Source of the DNA: Burkholderiales bacterium
GTDB lineage: Bacteria; Pseudomonadota; Gammaproteobacteria; Burkholderiales; Casimicrobiaceae
Length of the DNA: 39,867 bases
Direction of reading: 5' to 3'
Assembly: GCA_031270015.1 (NCBI GenBank)
Contig: JAISYH010000026.1
Span: 1-39,867, forward strand
The notes below the pieces were generated by a model, which saw only the letters and a program-made list of their open reading frames with translations, did no database searches and was not told where the DNA came from. Both the position numbers and the translations under genes were made by a program. Every line of letters begins with the position of its first letter. Within the stretch, counting starts at the first letter, position 1. This document shows positions 8,071 to 19,157 of this stretch, piece by piece.

Positions 8071-8081
8071 CAAGGCAAAAG

Positions 8082-8588
8082 ATGAACGCAAACACCGAAC
8101 AGACCGTCAAGACGTTGAATGAAGGCGTCGCGCAACACGGTTTTGCAATGGCGAGATTGGCAGATTTGGTCGCTTGGGCGCGCGACGGTTCGATGTGGCC
8201 TGTGACCTTCGGTTTGGCGTGTTGCGCTATGGAGATGATGCACGCGGGCGCGTCGCGCTATGATCTCGATCGTTTCGGCACGATGTTTCGTCCGAGTCCA
8301 CGTCAAGCTGACGTAATGATCGTTGCTGGAACGTTGACCAATAAAATGGCGCCCGCGTTACGACGTATCTACGATCAAATGCCCGAACCCAAAACGGTGA
8401 TTTCGATGGGTTCTTGCGCCAACGGTGGCGGTTATTATCATTATTCTTATTCGGTCGTGCGCGGTTGCGACCGTATCATTCCGGTGGATATTTATGTGCC
8501 GGGTTGCCCGCCGACAGCAGAGGCTCTGGTCTATGCGATTTTGCAACTGCAAAACAAAATCTGGCGGACGAGAGTAGTGAAACGATGA
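8082..8588 (+). CDS. nuoB: NADH-quinone oxidoreductase subunit B
   Basis: NuoB carries iron-sulfur cluster N2, the last electron carrier before ubiquinone. In the 168-residue product the four ligands are C47 and C48 (the LACCAMEM pair), C112 (GSCANGGG) and C142 (VPGCPP). The ATG at 8082 was preferred to in-frame codons inside nuoA because of its position just after the nuoA stop, with AAGG upstream. The stop overlaps the nuoC ATG (ATGA). All metal ligands are present. Confidence 0.96.
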   Translation: MNANTEQTVKTLNEGVAQHGFAMARLADLVAWARDGSMWPVTFGLACCAMEMMHAGASRYDLDRFGTMFRPSPRQADVMIVAGTLTNKMAPALRRIYDQMPEPKTVISMGSCANGGGYYHYSYSVVRGCDRIIPVDIYVPGCPPTAEALVYAILQLQNKIWRTRVVKR

Positions 8589-9220
8589 AAATATCGCTGA
8601 AACGTCTCGACATTGCGTTGCGCGACGATTTTGCGCGATTATTCGATATTGACGCGCCACAACGCGGAGATTTGCAACATGCTTTCAACGAACTGACGCT
8701 GGAAGTTCCGGCGAACACGCTTTTTGCGACGATGCAACGGCTGCGCGATCTTCCACAATTCGCGTTTGACACACTTGTCGATATTACTGGCGTGGATTAT
8801 CTCGATCATCGAAACAAACCTAAAACCGCTGTTTCGCGTTTTGCCGTAGTTTATCATCTGTTGTCTACGACGCATAATCATCGTTTGCGCGTTCGCGCGT
8901 TTCTCGACGACGATCACCTCGAAGCGCCAAGTATGGTTCCGTTATGGCAAGCCGCGAACTGGATGGAGCGGGAAACATTCGATATGTTCGGTTTTGTTTT
9001 TACCGATCATCCTGATTTGCGCCGTATTCTGACCGATTATCATTTTGAAGGATATCCATTCCGAAAAGATTTTCCGTTGTCTGGACATTTGGAAATTCGA
9101 TACGACGAAAAACAGCAACGCATCGTTTACGAGTCGGTGACGATTCCACCGCGCGATAATGTGCCCAATGTCGTCCGTGAACCGGATTACGCCGATAACG
9201 CGGCAAAGAAAAAGGATTGA
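8585..9220 (+). CDS. nuoC: NADH-quinone oxidoreductase subunit C
   Basis: This is the 211-residue 30-kDa subunit of the peripheral arm, packed against NuoD. Signature blocks are [22 protein letters not shown] and the long conserved [11 protein letters not shown]...[12 protein letters not shown] stretch ending in [13 protein letters not shown]. It is a free-standing nuoC, not the nuoCD fusion of enterobacteria, which fits a beta- or alphaproteobacterial lineage. The start forms an ATGA overlap with nuoB. The C-terminal tail after NVVREPDYA is lysine-rich and not conserved. Confidence 0.95.
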   Translation: MKISLKRLDIALRDDFARLFDIDAPQRGDLQHAFNELTLEVPANTLFATMQRLRDLPQFAFDTLVDITGVDYLDHRNKPKTAVSRFAVVYHLLSTTHNHRLRVRAFLDDDHLEAPSMVPLWQAANWMERETFDMFGFVFTDHPDLRRILTDYHFEGYPFRKDFPLSGHLEIRYDEKQQRIVYESVTIPPRDNVPNVVREPDYADNAAKKKD

Positions 9221-9222
9221 CG

Positions 9223-10476
9223 ATGTCTGAATTTCATCATTATGAATTGAATTTCGGACCGCAACATCCATCGACGCATGGTGTTTTACGGCTATTATTG
9301 ACATTAGACGGTGAAGTTGTTGTCAAAGCAGACCCGCATATCGGCATGTTGCATCGTGGCACAGAAAAACTAATAGAACATAAAACATATCTGCAAGCGC
9401 TTCCTTATATGGAACGTCTCGATTACATGTCGATGATGGGCAACATGCACGCTTACTGTATCGCTGTTGAGAAATTGGTAGGGATAGATGTTCCGTTACG
9501 CGCGCAATACATTCGCACGATGTTCGATGAATTGGGACGCATCACCAACCATATGCTGTGGCTTGGCACTTGCGCGCTTGATCTCGGCGCGATGACGATA
9601 TTTCTTTACTGTAGCCGCGAACGTGAGGCGATCTTCGATATTTTTGAAGCTGCCAGTGGCGCGCGGATGCATACGGCGTACTATAGACCGGGCGGTGTAT
9701 ACCGCGATTTGCCTGATGAAATGCCAAAATACACGCCGACGCCGTTACGCAGTCAGAAAGCGCTCGATGAAATGAACGCGGATCGTCAAGGAAGTTTATT
9801 GGACTTTATCGAAAATTTCGCCAAGCAGCTTCCGTCGCGTGTCGATGCGTTGGAAACCTTATTGACTGATAACCGAATATGGAAGCAACGCAATGTCGGC
9901 ATTGGCGTCATTGCACAGGAGGACGCCATCAAAATGGGTTGCAGCGGTCCAGTGTTGCGCGCTTCCGGCATCGCTTGGGATTTGCGCAAAAAACAACCCT
10001 ACGCTGCTTACGATAAAGTCGATTTTGACATACCGGTAGGCAAGGAAGGCGATTGCTATGATCGTTATCTGGTGCGTGTCGAGGAAGTTCGGCAGTCAAT
10101 ACGAATCGTTTTACAATGCGTCGATTGGCTGAAAGAAAATCCGGGTGCGGTGATGACCGAAAACCGCAAAATCGCGCCGCCGCCGCGCGCTGAAATGAAA
10201 ACAAATATGGAAGCGCTGATTCATCATTTCAAATTGTTCAGCGAAGGTTTCCACGCGCCCGCCGGAGAAGTTTATGCGGCGGTGGAGCAAGCCAAAGGAG
10301 AGTTTGGCGTATATTTGGTATCTGATGGGGGTAATAAGCCTTACCGCGTCAAGTTGCGTACTCCGGATTTCATTCATTTGTCGATGTTGTCCAAAATGGC
10401 GCCCGGACACATGATTTCCGACGTGGTGGCGCTGATCGGTACTTACGATGTCGTTTTCGGTTCGGTAGATAAATAG
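9223..10476 (+). CDS. nuoD: NADH-quinone oxidoreductase subunit D
   Basis: NuoD is the 49-kDa subunit that shapes the quinone-binding cavity with NuoB. The 417-residue product shows [14 protein letters not shown] near the N-terminus (the histidine loop at the quinone site), [21 protein letters not shown], and the C-terminal VVFGSVDK in which the aspartate is conserved. A TTG two codons upstream is in frame, but the ATG at 9223 has AAGGA at proper spacing. The gene follows nuoC after 2 bp. No damage is seen. Confidence 0.96.
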   Translation: MSEFHHYELNFGPQHPSTHGVLRLLLTLDGEVVVKADPHIGMLHRGTEKLIEHKTYLQALPYMERLDYMSMMGNMHAYCIAVEKLVGIDVPLRAQYIRTMFDELGRITNHMLWLGTCALDLGAMTIFLYCSREREAIFDIFEAASGARMHTAYYRPGGVYRDLPDEMPKYTPTPLRSQKALDEMNADRQGSLLDFIENFAKQLPSRVDALETLLTDNRIWKQRNVGIGVIAQEDAIKMGCSGPVLRASGIAWDLRKKQPYAAYDKVDFDIPVGKEGDCYDRYLVRVEEVRQSIRIVLQCVDWLKENPGAVMTENRKIAPPPRAEMKTNMEALIHHFKLFSEGFHAPAGEVYAAVEQAKGEFGVYLVSDGGNKPYRVKLRTPDFIHLSMLSKMAPGHMISDVVALIGTYDVVFGSVDK

Positions 10477-10485
10477 GAACGAGCG

Positions 10486-10995
10486 ATGAACAAACTTTCC
10501 GCCGAATCCTATCAAAAGATCGACGCCGCGATTGCCAAGTATCCGCCGGAACATAAGCAATCGGCGGTAATGGCGGCGCTGACCATTGCGCAAGACGAAC
10601 GTGGTTGGTTGTCACCCGAAACGTTGAAAGAAATCGCCGATTATTTAGATATATCGCCGCTTGCCGTTTATGAGGTGGCGACTTTTTATACGATGTATCA
10701 TTTGAAATCGGTCGGACGTTATACGTTGACAGTATGCACCAATTTACCCTGTGCATTACAAGGCGCGAATCGCACAGCGGAACATTTGAAAAAAATATTG
10801 AATATCGACTGGGGGGAAACGACCCAAGACGGAATGTTTACGTTGTTGTCCGGTGAATGTATGGGCGCGTGTGGCGAAGGTCCAGTGCTATTGCGTAATA
10901 ATAAGACAATGTGCGGCAATATGACTCCGCAAGCGGTTGATTCGTTGCTTGCCGAATTGTGCCGTTCTCGAAAAGGAGACGCGGATGTCGGATAA
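10486..10995 (+). CDS. nuoE: NADH-quinone oxidoreductase subunit E
   Basis: This is the 24-kDa thioredoxin-like subunit holding the [2Fe-2S] cluster N1a in the NADH dehydrogenase module. Ligands in the 169-residue product are C84 and C89 (VCTNLPC) and C125 and C129 (ECMGACG), at standard spacing. The helical N-terminal part contains [11 protein letters not shown], a conserved family stretch. The gene ends 11 bp inside nuoF. Length is normal. Confidence 0.95.
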   Translation: MNKLSAESYQKIDAAIAKYPPEHKQSAVMAALTIAQDERGWLSPETLKEIADYLDISPLAVYEVATFYTMYHLKSVGRYTLTVCTNLPCALQGANRTAEHLKKILNIDWGETTQDGMFTLLSGECMGACGEGPVLLRNNKTMCGNMTPQAVDSLLAELCRSRKGDADVG

Positions 10996-12286
10996 TTTCT
11001 TTGATTTTGGCGCAGATGCTCTTTTGCTGGCTGGATTGAACGGCAAGAACTGGCGTTTGGAAGATTACGTCGCGCGTGGCGGTTATCGCGCGCTGAAAAA
11101 AATTCTTGCCAATCCGGGGCATTGGACATCCGACCAGGTGATCGCCGAAATCAAATTATCCATGTTGCGCGGACGTGGTGGCGCTGGCTTCCCGACAGGG
11201 ATGAAATGGAGCTTCATGCCCAAAGACGCGCCAGTTAAATATATAGTATGCAACGCCGACGAAGGCGAACCTGGCACATTCAAGGACCGTGACTTATTAC
11301 GTTATAATCCGCACTTGGTGTTGGAAGGTATGATAATCGCCGGTTACGCGATGGGTTGCCGACGCGGTTATATGTATGTGCATGGTGAAATCTGGGAGGT
11401 TTATGAGCGTTGCGAAGAAGCGGTTGCCGAAGCGCGCATGGCGAATTTGTTGGGTAATCATATTTTAGGTAGTTCGTTTTCCTTCGATATTTTCAATCAC
11501 CACGGCTTCGGCGCATATGTGTGTGGCGAAGAAACCAGTTTGCTCGAATCATTAGAGGGTAAGAAAGGGCGACCTCGTTATAAGCCGCCTTTTCCGGCGA
11601 ATGTGGGTCTTTATGGAAAGCCGACAACGATCAATAATGTTGAAACGTTGGCGAATGTGCCATTCATCGTCGACAAAGGCGGACAATGGTTCCTTGATCT
11701 CAACGGTACGATGGCAGGAGGCACAAAAATATTTTCGATTTCCGGCGATGTCGCCCGTCCGGGTAATTATGAGTTTCCGTTGGGTATACCGTTTTCTAAA
11801 CTTTTATTGAAAGCGGGAGGAATGCGTGACGGTTTGGGACTAAAAGCGGTAATTCCGGGTGGTTCTTCTGCGCCAGTGTTACCAGCGGCTGTGATGTTGG
11901 AAACTAATCTTGATTACGATTCGATTGCCAAAGCGGGTTCGATGATGGGTTCGGGCGCCGTGATCATCATGAATGAGACGCGCTGCATGGTACGCTCTTT
12001 ATTACGTTTGGCTGAGTTTTACCACGAAGAATCTTGCGGTCAATGCACGCCGTGTCGGGAAGGCACGGGCTGGCTGGTTCGGGTGCTGCATCGTATCGAA
12101 CACGGAGAAGGACGAGCGGAAGATATCGATTTGCTTGACGATATCGCGCGTAATATTTCGGGGCGTACGATTTGCGCGCTTGGCGACGCGGCGGCGATGC
12201 CGATACGTAGCTTTCTCAAACACTTCCGTGACGAGTTTGTTTATCATATCGAACATCGTTCTTGTCAGGTAGCAGATTATGTCTGA
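10985..12286 (+). CDS. nuoF: NADH-quinone oxidoreductase subunit F
   Basis: NuoF binds NADH, FMN and cluster N3 and is where electrons enter complex I. The 433-residue protein has the glycine-rich nucleotide motif [10 protein letters not shown] at 63-72, the FMN/NADH region with [30 protein letters not shown], and the N3 ligands C351, C354 and C357 (SCGQCTPC) plus C397 (TICALGD). The ATG at 10985 has a strong AAAAGGAG site and overlaps nuoE by 11 bp. Longer in-frame starts lie inside nuoE and are less likely. Confidence 0.96.
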   Translation: MSDNFFDFGADALLLAGLNGKNWRLEDYVARGGYRALKKILANPGHWTSDQVIAEIKLSMLRGRGGAGFPTGMKWSFMPKDAPVKYIVCNADEGEPGTFKDRDLLRYNPHLVLEGMIIAGYAMGCRRGYMYVHGEIWEVYERCEEAVAEARMANLLGNHILGSSFSFDIFNHHGFGAYVCGEETSLLESLEGKKGRPRYKPPFPANVGLYGKPTTINNVETLANVPFIVDKGGQWFLDLNGTMAGGTKIFSISGDVARPGNYEFPLGIPFSKLLLKAGGMRDGLGLKAVIPGGSSAPVLPAAVMLETNLDYDSIAKAGSMMGSGAVIIMNETRCMVRSLLRLAEFYHEESCGQCTPCREGTGWLVRVLHRIEHGEGRAEDIDLLDDIARNISGRTICALGDAAAMPIRSFLKHFRDEFVYHIEHRSCQVADYV

Positions 12287-14672
12287 TGAGATCATGGACA
12301 AGAGCGATTGGCTCAATCTCGAAATCAATGGGCAAGCGGTGCGGATGCCACCTGGCAGTACGGTAATGGAAGCCGCGGCGTCCTTGAAAATTTATATTCC
12401 ACATTTTTGCTACCATAAAAAACTTTCGTTGGCAGCGAATTGCCGGATGTGTTTGGTTGAAGTGGAAAAAATTCCCAAGCCGGTACCGGCTTGCGCAACT
12501 GTGATTTCGGAGGGTATGAAAGTCAAGACGCGTGGCAAAACCGCGCTGGCAGCACAGCAGGCGGTAATGGAGTTTTTGTTGATCAATCATCCATTGGATT
12601 GCCCAATTTGCGATCAGGGCGGCGAGTGCCAATTGCAGGATTTGGCGTTTGGCTATGGCAAAGGAACGTCGCAATTCAGCGAAGAAAAGCGCGTGGTCGT
12701 CGGTAAAGATTTAGGCGCGCTCGTTTCCGCCGCAGAGATGAGCCGCTGTATCCAATGTACACGTTGTACCCGTTTTGCTGAAGAAATCGGCGGTGCGATG
12801 GAATTGGGCATGGTCAATCGCGGTGATCGTGCCGAAGTCGTGCCGTTCATCGGCGAAACTTACGATTCCGAAATTTCGGGTAATGTGATCGATCTTTGTC
12901 CAGTCGGCGCGTTGACCTCGAAACCGTTCCGTTATCACGCGCGTTCATGGGAATTGATCAAACGCCAGTCGGTATCACCGCACGACGCATTGGGCAGCAA
13001 CCTTGTCATGCACGTCAAACGCGACAAAGTTGTGCGCGTTATGCCGCAATACAATGAAACGATCAACGAATGTTGGCTTGCTGATCGAGATCGTTTCTCC
13101 TACGAAGCATTGAATAGCGAAACGCGATTAACCAAGCCGCTGATCAAGAAAGACGGAAAACTGATCGAAGCCGAATGGCAGGAGGCGTTGCCGCTTGCTG
13201 CCGCGCGATTGAAGAATATCATCGAACGCGAAGGCGCTGACGCGCTCGGCGCGTTGATTTCTCCACACGCCACGATCGAAGAAATTGGTTTGTTTACTCG
13301 TTTAGTGCGTTCGCTCGGTTGCGAAAATATCGACAGTCGCTTACGCCAGCGCGATTTTTCGGCAGATGATCAACTACAAGAAGCTACATGGTTGGGAATG
13401 CCAATCGTCGCCGTGAACGATTTACGCGCTATGTTGTTCATCGGCAGCTTTTTGCGCTTTGATCATCCATTGCTCGCCGTGCGTGTGCGTCAAGCAGCGA
13501 AACGCGGCGCAAAAATTTCAAGTTTGCACGCGCAGCGGGCGGATTGGCGTTTGCCGATAACACAAGAGATTATAACGTCGCCGTCTCAAATGGCAGCATC
13601 GCTCGCGCAAATCGTGAGCGCCGCGCAGCGCGCGACAAATAAAAACAAAATATTACCCAAAGTATTACGCGGTATCGAGCCTTCACCCGAAGCGACAACA
13701 ATCGCCAACGATCTTTTGGCGCATCACGAACATGCTGCCATTTTTGTCGGCACTTTTGCGCAACAGCATGAAAACGCTTTTTTATTACGTGGATTGGCGC
13801 AATTACTTGCGGAACTGACCGGCGCGACGTTAGGCATATTGCCTGATGCGGCAAACAGTGTGGGCGCGCAACTGTTGAATGCTCGTCCTAAAAACGGTGG
13901 CTTGAATGCGCGAACGATGTTTGAGAAAGCGCGTAAAGCATATATTATGTTTAACGTTGAGTTTGAAGACTTGGCACAAGGAGCACAGGTGGCGCAGGCG
14001 GCTACCCAAGCTGATTGTGTGGTGGCGTTCTCCGCATTTTATCCGCAAGGTAACAATGCGATATTGCCCGATATCGTCCTTCCGATAACACCGTTCAGTG
14101 AAACGTCGGGAACGTTGATGAATATGGAAGGTAGGGCGCAATCATTTCGCGCGGTAATTCCTCCTCTGGGCGCTGCGCGTCCAGGTTGGCAAATATTAGT
14201 TACTTTATCGCGCCTGTTCGGTCAGGTTATCGATGAGGATACCCCCGAAGCGGTACGCGTCGCGTTTCTTCCCGACGATGCGGCAATTCACGCGCATTTA
14301 TCAAATACGATGGAGAAAATAGATATTGTTTTACCGCCCCCGATAGTGCTCGATCAAAATACCTTTGAACGTTGCGCGGCGATTCCGGCTTATTCTATGG
14401 ACGCGCTGGTTCGCCGTGCCGCGTCATTACAAAAAACACCGTTGGCGGCAGCGCCAACGCTTAGAATTCGTACCGACGATGCGGAAAAAATGAAATTGTC
14501 GGTAAACCATCATGTGCGTATTCGTTCGCAAGGCGCGGCAAGCGAAAAAATGGCATTATGTATCGACGACACGTTGGCAAAAGGAACGGTGCGTGTTGAT
14601 GCCGCACACGATTCGACAAATATGTTGGTGGGCGTTTCGGGTGTGATTACTTTGGAGATTTGCCATGATTGA
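12279..14672 (+). CDS. nuoG: NADH-quinone oxidoreductase subunit G
   Basis: This is the large 797-residue subunit of the NADH module. N-terminal cluster ligands are complete: [2Fe-2S] N1b at C44, C55, C58 and C72; N5 at H104, C108, C111 and C117; N4 at C157, C160, C163 and C207. A molybdopterin-oxidoreductase-like domain without cofactor ligands follows. I see no CxxCxxxC group near residues 220-265, so the N7 cluster of E. coli and Thermus NuoG is absent, as in alpha/beta-proteobacterial and mitochondrial forms. It overlaps nuoF and nuoH by 8 bp each. The ATG at 12294 is an alternative start. Confidence 0.95.
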   Translation: MSDEIMDKSDWLNLEINGQAVRMPPGSTVMEAAASLKIYIPHFCYHKKLSLAANCRMCLVEVEKIPKPVPACATVISEGMKVKTRGKTALAAQQAVMEFLLINHPLDCPICDQGGECQLQDLAFGYGKGTSQFSEEKRVVVGKDLGALVSAAEMSRCIQCTRCTRFAEEIGGAMELGMVNRGDRAEVVPFIGETYDSEISGNVIDLCPVGALTSKPFRYHARSWELIKRQSVSPHDALGSNLVMHVKRDKVVRVMPQYNETINECWLADRDRFSYEALNSETRLTKPLIKKDGKLIEAEWQEALPLAAARLKNIIEREGADALGALISPHATIEEIGLFTRLVRSLGCENIDSRLRQRDFSADDQLQEATWLGMPIVAVNDLRAMLFIGSFLRFDHPLLAVRVRQAAKRGAKISSLHAQRADWRLPITQEIITSPSQMAASLAQIVSAAQRATNKNKILPKVLRGIEPSPEATTIANDLLAHHEHAAIFVGTFAQQHENAFLLRGLAQLLAELTGATLGILPDAANSVGAQLLNARPKNGGLNARTMFEKARKAYIMFNVEFEDLAQGAQVAQAATQADCVVAFSAFYPQGNNAILPDIVLPITPFSETSGTLMNMEGRAQSFRAVIPPLGAARPGWQILVTLSRLFGQVIDEDTPEAVRVAFLPDDAAIHAHLSNTMEKIDIVLPPPIVLDQNTFERCAAIPAYSMDALVRRAASLQKTPLAAAPTLRIRTDDAEKMKLSVNHHVRIRSQGAASEKMALCIDDTLAKGTVRVDAAHDSTNMLVGVSGVITLEICHD

Positions 14673-15720
14673 CCATCTGGCCGAGTTCTTCGCGGAATTG
14701 GGAATGACCGGAACGGTGATCTGGACGATGATCAAAATCTTATGTATTACCGTGCCGTTGCCGATCATCGTTGCCTTTATCACATTAGCGGAACGGCGAG
14801 TCATCGGCGCGGCGCAATGGCGTTTTGGACCAAATCGTGTCGGTCCCAAAGGGTTATTGCAGCCATTCGCCGACGTTCTCAAGATGTTGTTCAAGGAAAT
14901 CGTTTGGCCTGAACGCGCCAATAAAATGCTTTACATTACGGCGCCACTGCTCGTATTGCTTACAGCGATTGCGTCTTGGGCGGTGATTCCTTTCTCCGAT
15001 TATTTATGGCTCGCCAATATCGATGCTGGTTTGTTGTATATCATGATGATGAGTTCGATTGGCGTGTACGGAATCATTATCGCGGGTTGGGCGTCAAACT
15101 CGCGCTATGCATTTCTTGGCGCGATGCGCTCAACGGCGCAATTGATTTCATACGAGCTTGCCATGGGATTTTCACTGGTTGGCGTAATATTACTTACTAA
15201 TTCGCTCAATCTCATTGAAATTGTGCGCCATCAAGAGGGTGGTGTTTTGAATTGGCACATCTTGCCTCTATTGCCATTGTTTTTTGTATATTGGTTTGCC
15301 GGTATCGCCGAAACGAATCGCCATCCATTCGATATGGCGGAAGGTGAATCCGAGTTGGTTGCCGGTTTTCACGTTGAATATGGCGGTATTACGTTTGCTT
15401 TGTTTTTCCTTGCCGAATACATTAACATGATGATTATTTCGGTATTGATCGCAACATTGTTTCTTGGCGGTTGGCTTGCGCCGTTTCCCGTTTTGAACGA
15501 ACTAACGATTTTTTCTGTCGCGCCCTTGGGCGATGGTTTTTTGTGGTTGGCGCTCAAAGTTGTTTTTTTCCTTTTCGTTTATTTATGGATACGCGCGACG
15601 TTCCCACGTTATCGCTACGATCAAATCATGCGTCTTGGCTGGAAAGTATTTATCCCGTTGACACTCATTTGGATTATTTTGGTCGCTATTGCCACACAGT
15701 GGTCAAGATTGTTTGGATAA
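14665..15720 (+). CDS. nuoH: NADH-quinone oxidoreductase subunit H
   Basis: NuoH is the membrane subunit joining the peripheral arm to the proton-pumping chain and forms the quinone tunnel entrance. The 351-residue protein has about eight helices. Conserved marks are [18 protein letters not shown] early on, [16 protein letters not shown], and the acidic loop [19 protein letters not shown], whose glutamates are essential in the family. It overlaps nuoG by 8 bp and is followed by nuoI after 4 bp. Confidence 0.96.
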   Translation: MIDHLAEFFAELGMTGTVIWTMIKILCITVPLPIIVAFITLAERRVIGAAQWRFGPNRVGPKGLLQPFADVLKMLFKEIVWPERANKMLYITAPLLVLLTAIASWAVIPFSDYLWLANIDAGLLYIMMMSSIGVYGIIIAGWASNSRYAFLGAMRSTAQLISYELAMGFSLVGVILLTNSLNLIEIVRHQEGGVLNWHILPLLPLFFVYWFAGIAETNRHPFDMAEGESELVAGFHVEYGGITFALFFLAEYINMMIISVLIATLFLGGWLAPFPVLNELTIFSVAPLGDGFLWLALKVVFFLFVYLWIRATFPRYRYDQIMRLGWKVFIPLTLIWIILVAIATQWSRLFG

Positions 15721-15724
15721 GGCG

Positions 15725-16213
15725 ATGAAACGAATCAAACGGCTTTTCAAAACTTGGCTTTTGTCGGAGATGCGCGCTGGTCTGCGTCTGACGTTGCGGA
15801 GGATGTTCGAACCGAAAACTACTATTTTATATCCCGAAGAAAAAACACCCCAAAGCGCGCGTTTTCGTGGAATGCACGCATTGCGCCGTTATGAGAATGG
15901 TGAAGAACGTTGCATTGCTTGCAAACTGTGCGAAGCGGTTTGTCCGGCATTGGCAATCACGATAGACTTGGCGGAGCGAGAAGACGGTACACGCCGGACG
16001 ACGCGCTACGAAATAGACATGACGAAATGTATTTATTGCGGGATGTGCGAAGAAAGCTGTCCAGTCGATTCGATTGTTTTGACAAATATTCATGAGTATC
16101 ATGGCGAGGCGCATTATGATTTATGTTTTACTAAAGAAATGTTACTGGCGGTAGGCGAACGTTATGAGCAATGGATTGCGCATGATCTCGCAAAGGACAT
16201 GCCGTATCGCTGA
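15725..16213 (+). CDS. nuoI: NADH-quinone oxidoreductase subunit I
   Basis: NuoI is the 23-kDa ferredoxin-like subunit carrying two [4Fe-4S] clusters (N6a and N6b) between NuoG and NuoB. In the 162-residue protein the two motifs are C63, C66, C69 and C73, then C102, C105, C108 and C112, each CxxCxxCxxxCP. The ATG at 15725 lies 4 bp after nuoH with AAGG just upstream. A longer in-frame start inside nuoH is unlikely. The N-terminal amphipathic helix that docks to the membrane is present. Confidence 0.96.
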   Translation: MKRIKRLFKTWLLSEMRAGLRLTLRRMFEPKTTILYPEEKTPQSARFRGMHALRRYENGEERCIACKLCEAVCPALAITIDLAEREDGTRRTTRYEIDMTKCIYCGMCEESCPVDSIVLTNIHEYHGEAHYDLCFTKEMLLAVGERYEQWIAHDLAKDMPYR

Positions 16214-16232
16214 TAACACGAAATGAAATGAT

Positions 16233-16862
16233 ATGACTTTTTCCGCGTTTTTATTTTATACCTTCTCCGCGATTCTGATCGGATCGGCAATAAGTGTCGT
16301 CAGTACACGCCATCCAATCCATTCGGCGCTTTCATTAGTATTGGCTTTCTTTACGACAGCGGCAATCTGGGTAACGCTCGGTGCGGAGTTTCTCGGCTTG
16401 GCATTAGTGGTGATTTACGTAGGCGCAGTCATGGTGTTTTTCCTATTCGTGATCATGATGGTCAATGTCCGCGACTTCAAAAAGCCAAAATCAAATTGGC
16501 GGGTTTATTTTGTGCCATTGCTATTAGTGGGTGTGCTGATGTTTGCGGAATTGGCGATGTTGATTATCTACAGTACTGGCGGTCGGGGCGCGGTGCCCGA
16601 GCCGGAAACGCGTAATACGTTCTTGCTTGGAAAAGCGATGTTCGATCATTATATCTACGCGCTGGAAATCGTCGCGGTTTTACTCTTGTCGGCGATGGTC
16701 GCCGCAATCGCATTGACACACAGAAAGACTTCATCTACCAAACGTCAAGTTCCATCTGAACAAATCGCCATTAAACGCGATGACAGAGTGCGGCTTGTCA
16801 AAATGGATGTTGTTCGAGATGAAGATGAGCCTGAAGACAATAAAAAGCAAGCGGATAAGTAA
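16233..16862 (+). CDS. nuoJ: NADH-quinone oxidoreductase subunit J
   Basis: This is a membrane-arm subunit of 209 residues with five hydrophobic helices, including the conserved helix-3 stretch [18 protein letters not shown] with its pi-bulge region. It ends in a charged, poorly conserved cytoplasmic tail from about residue 165, rich in Lys and Asp, which is longer than the minimal family fold. It lies 19 bp after nuoI and 11 bp before nuoK. The role is in coupling electron transfer to proton movement. Confidence 0.94.
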   Translation: MTFSAFLFYTFSAILIGSAISVVSTRHPIHSALSLVLAFFTTAAIWVTLGAEFLGLALVVIYVGAVMVFFLFVIMMVNVRDFKKPKSNWRVYFVPLLLVGVLMFAELAMLIIYSTGGRGAVPEPETRNTFLLGKAMFDHYIYALEIVAVLLLSAMVAAIALTHRKTSSTKRQVPSEQIAIKRDDRVRLVKMDVVRDEDEPEDNKKQADK

Positions 16863-16873
16863 GGAATACCACA

Positions 16874-17194
16874 ATGATGATAGGACTTGAGCCAACCTTG
16901 ACGCATTATTTATTGTTGAGCGCGGCATTATTGACGATCAGTATTATCGGCATGATCGCCAACCGCCGCAATATGCTGACGATATTGATGGCTATTGAAT
17001 TACTATTATTATCTTCCAATATCAATTTCATCGCTTTTTCGGCTTTTCTTGGCGATATGAATGGGCAGGTGATGACTATGTTTGTTTTGGCGACTGCCGC
17101 TGCCGAGTCCGCCATCGGTTTGGCGTTACTTATCGTCGTATTCCGCCGCCGCGGCGAAATCACAGTAGAAACGATCAATATACTCAAGGGGTGA
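16874..17194 (+). CDS. nuoK: NADH-quinone oxidoreductase subunit K
   Basis: This 106-residue, three-helix subunit is related to MrpC. Conserved membrane glutamates are visible in AIELLLL (helix 2) and [12 protein letters not shown] (helix 3), both needed for proton translocation in studied homologues. The start ATGATG gives two possible first codons. The C-terminal VETINILKG is typical. The gene is followed by nuoL after 6 bp. Confidence 0.95.
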   Translation: MMIGLEPTLTHYLLLSAALLTISIIGMIANRRNMLTILMAIELLLLSSNINFIAFSAFLGDMNGQVMTMFVLATAAAESAIGLALLIVVFRRRGEITVETINILKG

Positions 17195-17200
17195 CTGTTC

Positions 17201-19156
17201 GTGAAAATCTTGATGCTTTTGATCATTCTGCTACCACTCATCGCGGCGATCATCGTTGGTTTTTGGGGGCGCCGCTTGCCGCGCGGCGCGTCGCATTTGA
17301 TTTGTTGTAGCGCTGTCGGCATTTCGATGGTGTTGTCGTTCTATTTGTTGTGGCGAGTCAATCAAGGTTATCGCTTCGATGATGATATTTATACTTGGCT
17401 CGATCTTGGCTTTACGCGATTGACTATAGGTTTTCTCATCGATCCATTATCGGTATTGATGATGGCGATAGTCACTTTCATATCTTTTCTCGTGCACGTC
17501 TATACGATCGGCTATATGAAAGACGATAAAGGATATGCTCGTTTTTTCGCATATATTTCTTTTTTTACATTTGCAATGCTGATGCTGGTCTCCGCCAATA
17601 ATTTTCTGCAAATGTTTTTTGGCTGGGAAGGCGTCGGCTTGGCGTCGTATTTATTGATTGGCTTTTGGTACACGCGAGAATCGGCGATCAAAGCAGGGAT
17701 GAAAGCGTTCTTGATGAACCGCGTTGGAGATTTTGGTTTTATCATTGGTATCTCATTATTATTTGCGACATTGAAAACCGCGAATTTCAGCGAGATTTTC
17801 GTCCGTATCGACGAATTGCAAGGATTGACCGTCTCACTGTTTCCCGATTATGAATTACCGTTGATTACGACTATCTGCGTTGCGCTATTCTTTGGCGCGA
17901 TGGGCAAAAGCGCGCAAATGCCATTGCACGTTTGGTTGCCTGATTCGATGGAAGGTCCGACGCCAATTTCGGCGTTGATCCACGCGGCGACTATGGTCAC
18001 GGCGGGTATTTTCATGGTTGCGCGGATGAGTCCGGTATTTGAATGGTCGGATACCGTATTGTCGTTGATTATCATCATCGGCGCGACGACGGCGGTTTTT
18101 ATGGCGATATTGGGGCTGGTACAAAACGATATTAAACGAGTCATCGCATATTCGACATTGTCGCAGCTGGGATATATGACTGTCGCGCTGGGCGTTTCGG
18201 CATATTCGATAGCATTGTTCCACCTGATGACGCATGCTTTCTTCAAGGCGCTTTTATTCCTTGCTGCTGGTTCGGTCATTATCGCGTTGCATCATCAGCA
18301 GGATTTGCGCAAAATGGGAGGGTTGCGCCGCATTATGCCTATTACTTATATCACGACATTGATCGGCGCATGGGCATTGATCGGGTTGCCTCCATTCGCT
18401 GGTTTTTTCTCCAAAGAACCGATTATCGAAGCGACGAAATATTCGACGTTGACCGGTCATCACTATGCTTATATTGCTTTGACGATAGGCGTGTTTCTGA
18501 CCGCATGTTATACGTTCCGAATGATCTTTCTCGCGTTTCATGGTCAGCCGAGATTTGACGTGCATCATGATCGCGGTTATCAAGCGCCGAAAGAATCGCC
18601 GCTCGCGGTGACCGTGCCGTTGATTCTACTGGCAATCCCGTCGATATTTGCCGGATTCTTATTTATCAAGCCGATGTTATTTGGCAATTTCTTTGATCGG
18701 TCGCTAGTCGTGGCTTCGGAACATCACGCGATGGTGGATTTGACGGAAAATTGGCATGGTATCGGCGCATATTTTCTGCATATACCGTCAACGCCGGCAT
18801 TTTGGCTTGCGTTGTTGGGCGTCGTCGTCGCTTGGTTCTTCACTTTGCGCCAACCGCAAGCAAGCGCGGTATTGATACGCACGTTTACACCCTTATATAA
18901 GTTTTTGATTAATCATTTTTATTTCGATGCGTTTTATGAAAAAATCATCGCGCGTGGTACGGTGGCGTTCAGCCGCATGAGTACGCTAGTCGTCGAAACG
19001 ATGGGTATCGAAGGTTTCCTTGTGGAGATGCCGATCAAAATTGTCCGATGGAGTGCGTCGCTATTGCGCCACCTTCAAACGGGCTATCTTTATCATTATG
19101 CGCTGGCAATGGTATTAGGGTTGCTATTACTCATTACTCGCTGGGGGATGATCTGA
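17201..19156 (+). CDS. nuoL: NADH-quinone oxidoreductase subunit L
   Basis: This is the largest antiporter-like proton-pumping subunit, at the tip of the membrane arm, with 651 residues and about 16 helices including the long lateral helix near the C-terminus. Family marks are FFGWEGVGLASYLLIGFWY (with the key glutamate), LHVWLPDSMEGPTPISALIHAATMV, and a lysine- and histidine-bearing mid-membrane path. The start is GTG at 17201 with AAGGGG upstream. An ATG four codons later is possible. The gene stops one base before nuoM. Confidence 0.95.
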   Translation: MKILMLLIILLPLIAAIIVGFWGRRLPRGASHLICCSAVGISMVLSFYLLWRVNQGYRFDDDIYTWLDLGFTRLTIGFLIDPLSVLMMAIVTFISFLVHVYTIGYMKDDKGYARFFAYISFFTFAMLMLVSANNFLQMFFGWEGVGLASYLLIGFWYTRESAIKAGMKAFLMNRVGDFGFIIGISLLFATLKTANFSEIFVRIDELQGLTVSLFPDYELPLITTICVALFFGAMGKSAQMPLHVWLPDSMEGPTPISALIHAATMVTAGIFMVARMSPVFEWSDTVLSLIIIIGATTAVFMAILGLVQNDIKRVIAYSTLSQLGYMTVALGVSAYSIALFHLMTHAFFKALLFLAAGSVIIALHHQQDLRKMGGLRRIMPITYITTLIGAWALIGLPPFAGFFSKEPIIEATKYSTLTGHHYAYIALTIGVFLTACYTFRMIFLAFHGQPRFDVHHDRGYQAPKESPLAVTVPLILLAIPSIFAGFLFIKPMLFGNFFDRSLVVASEHHAMVDLTENWHGIGAYFLHIPSTPAFWLALLGVVVAWFFTLRQPQASAVLIRTFTPLYKFLINHFYFDAFYEKIIARGTVAFSRMSTLVVETMGIEGFLVEMPIKIVRWSASLLRHLQTGYLYHYALAMVLGLLLLITRWGMI

Positions 19157-19157
19157 G

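Noticed and set aside
12279-14672. N7 cluster in NuoG
   Set aside because: No CxxCxxxC group occurs after the N4 ligands; only the three usual clusters are supported.
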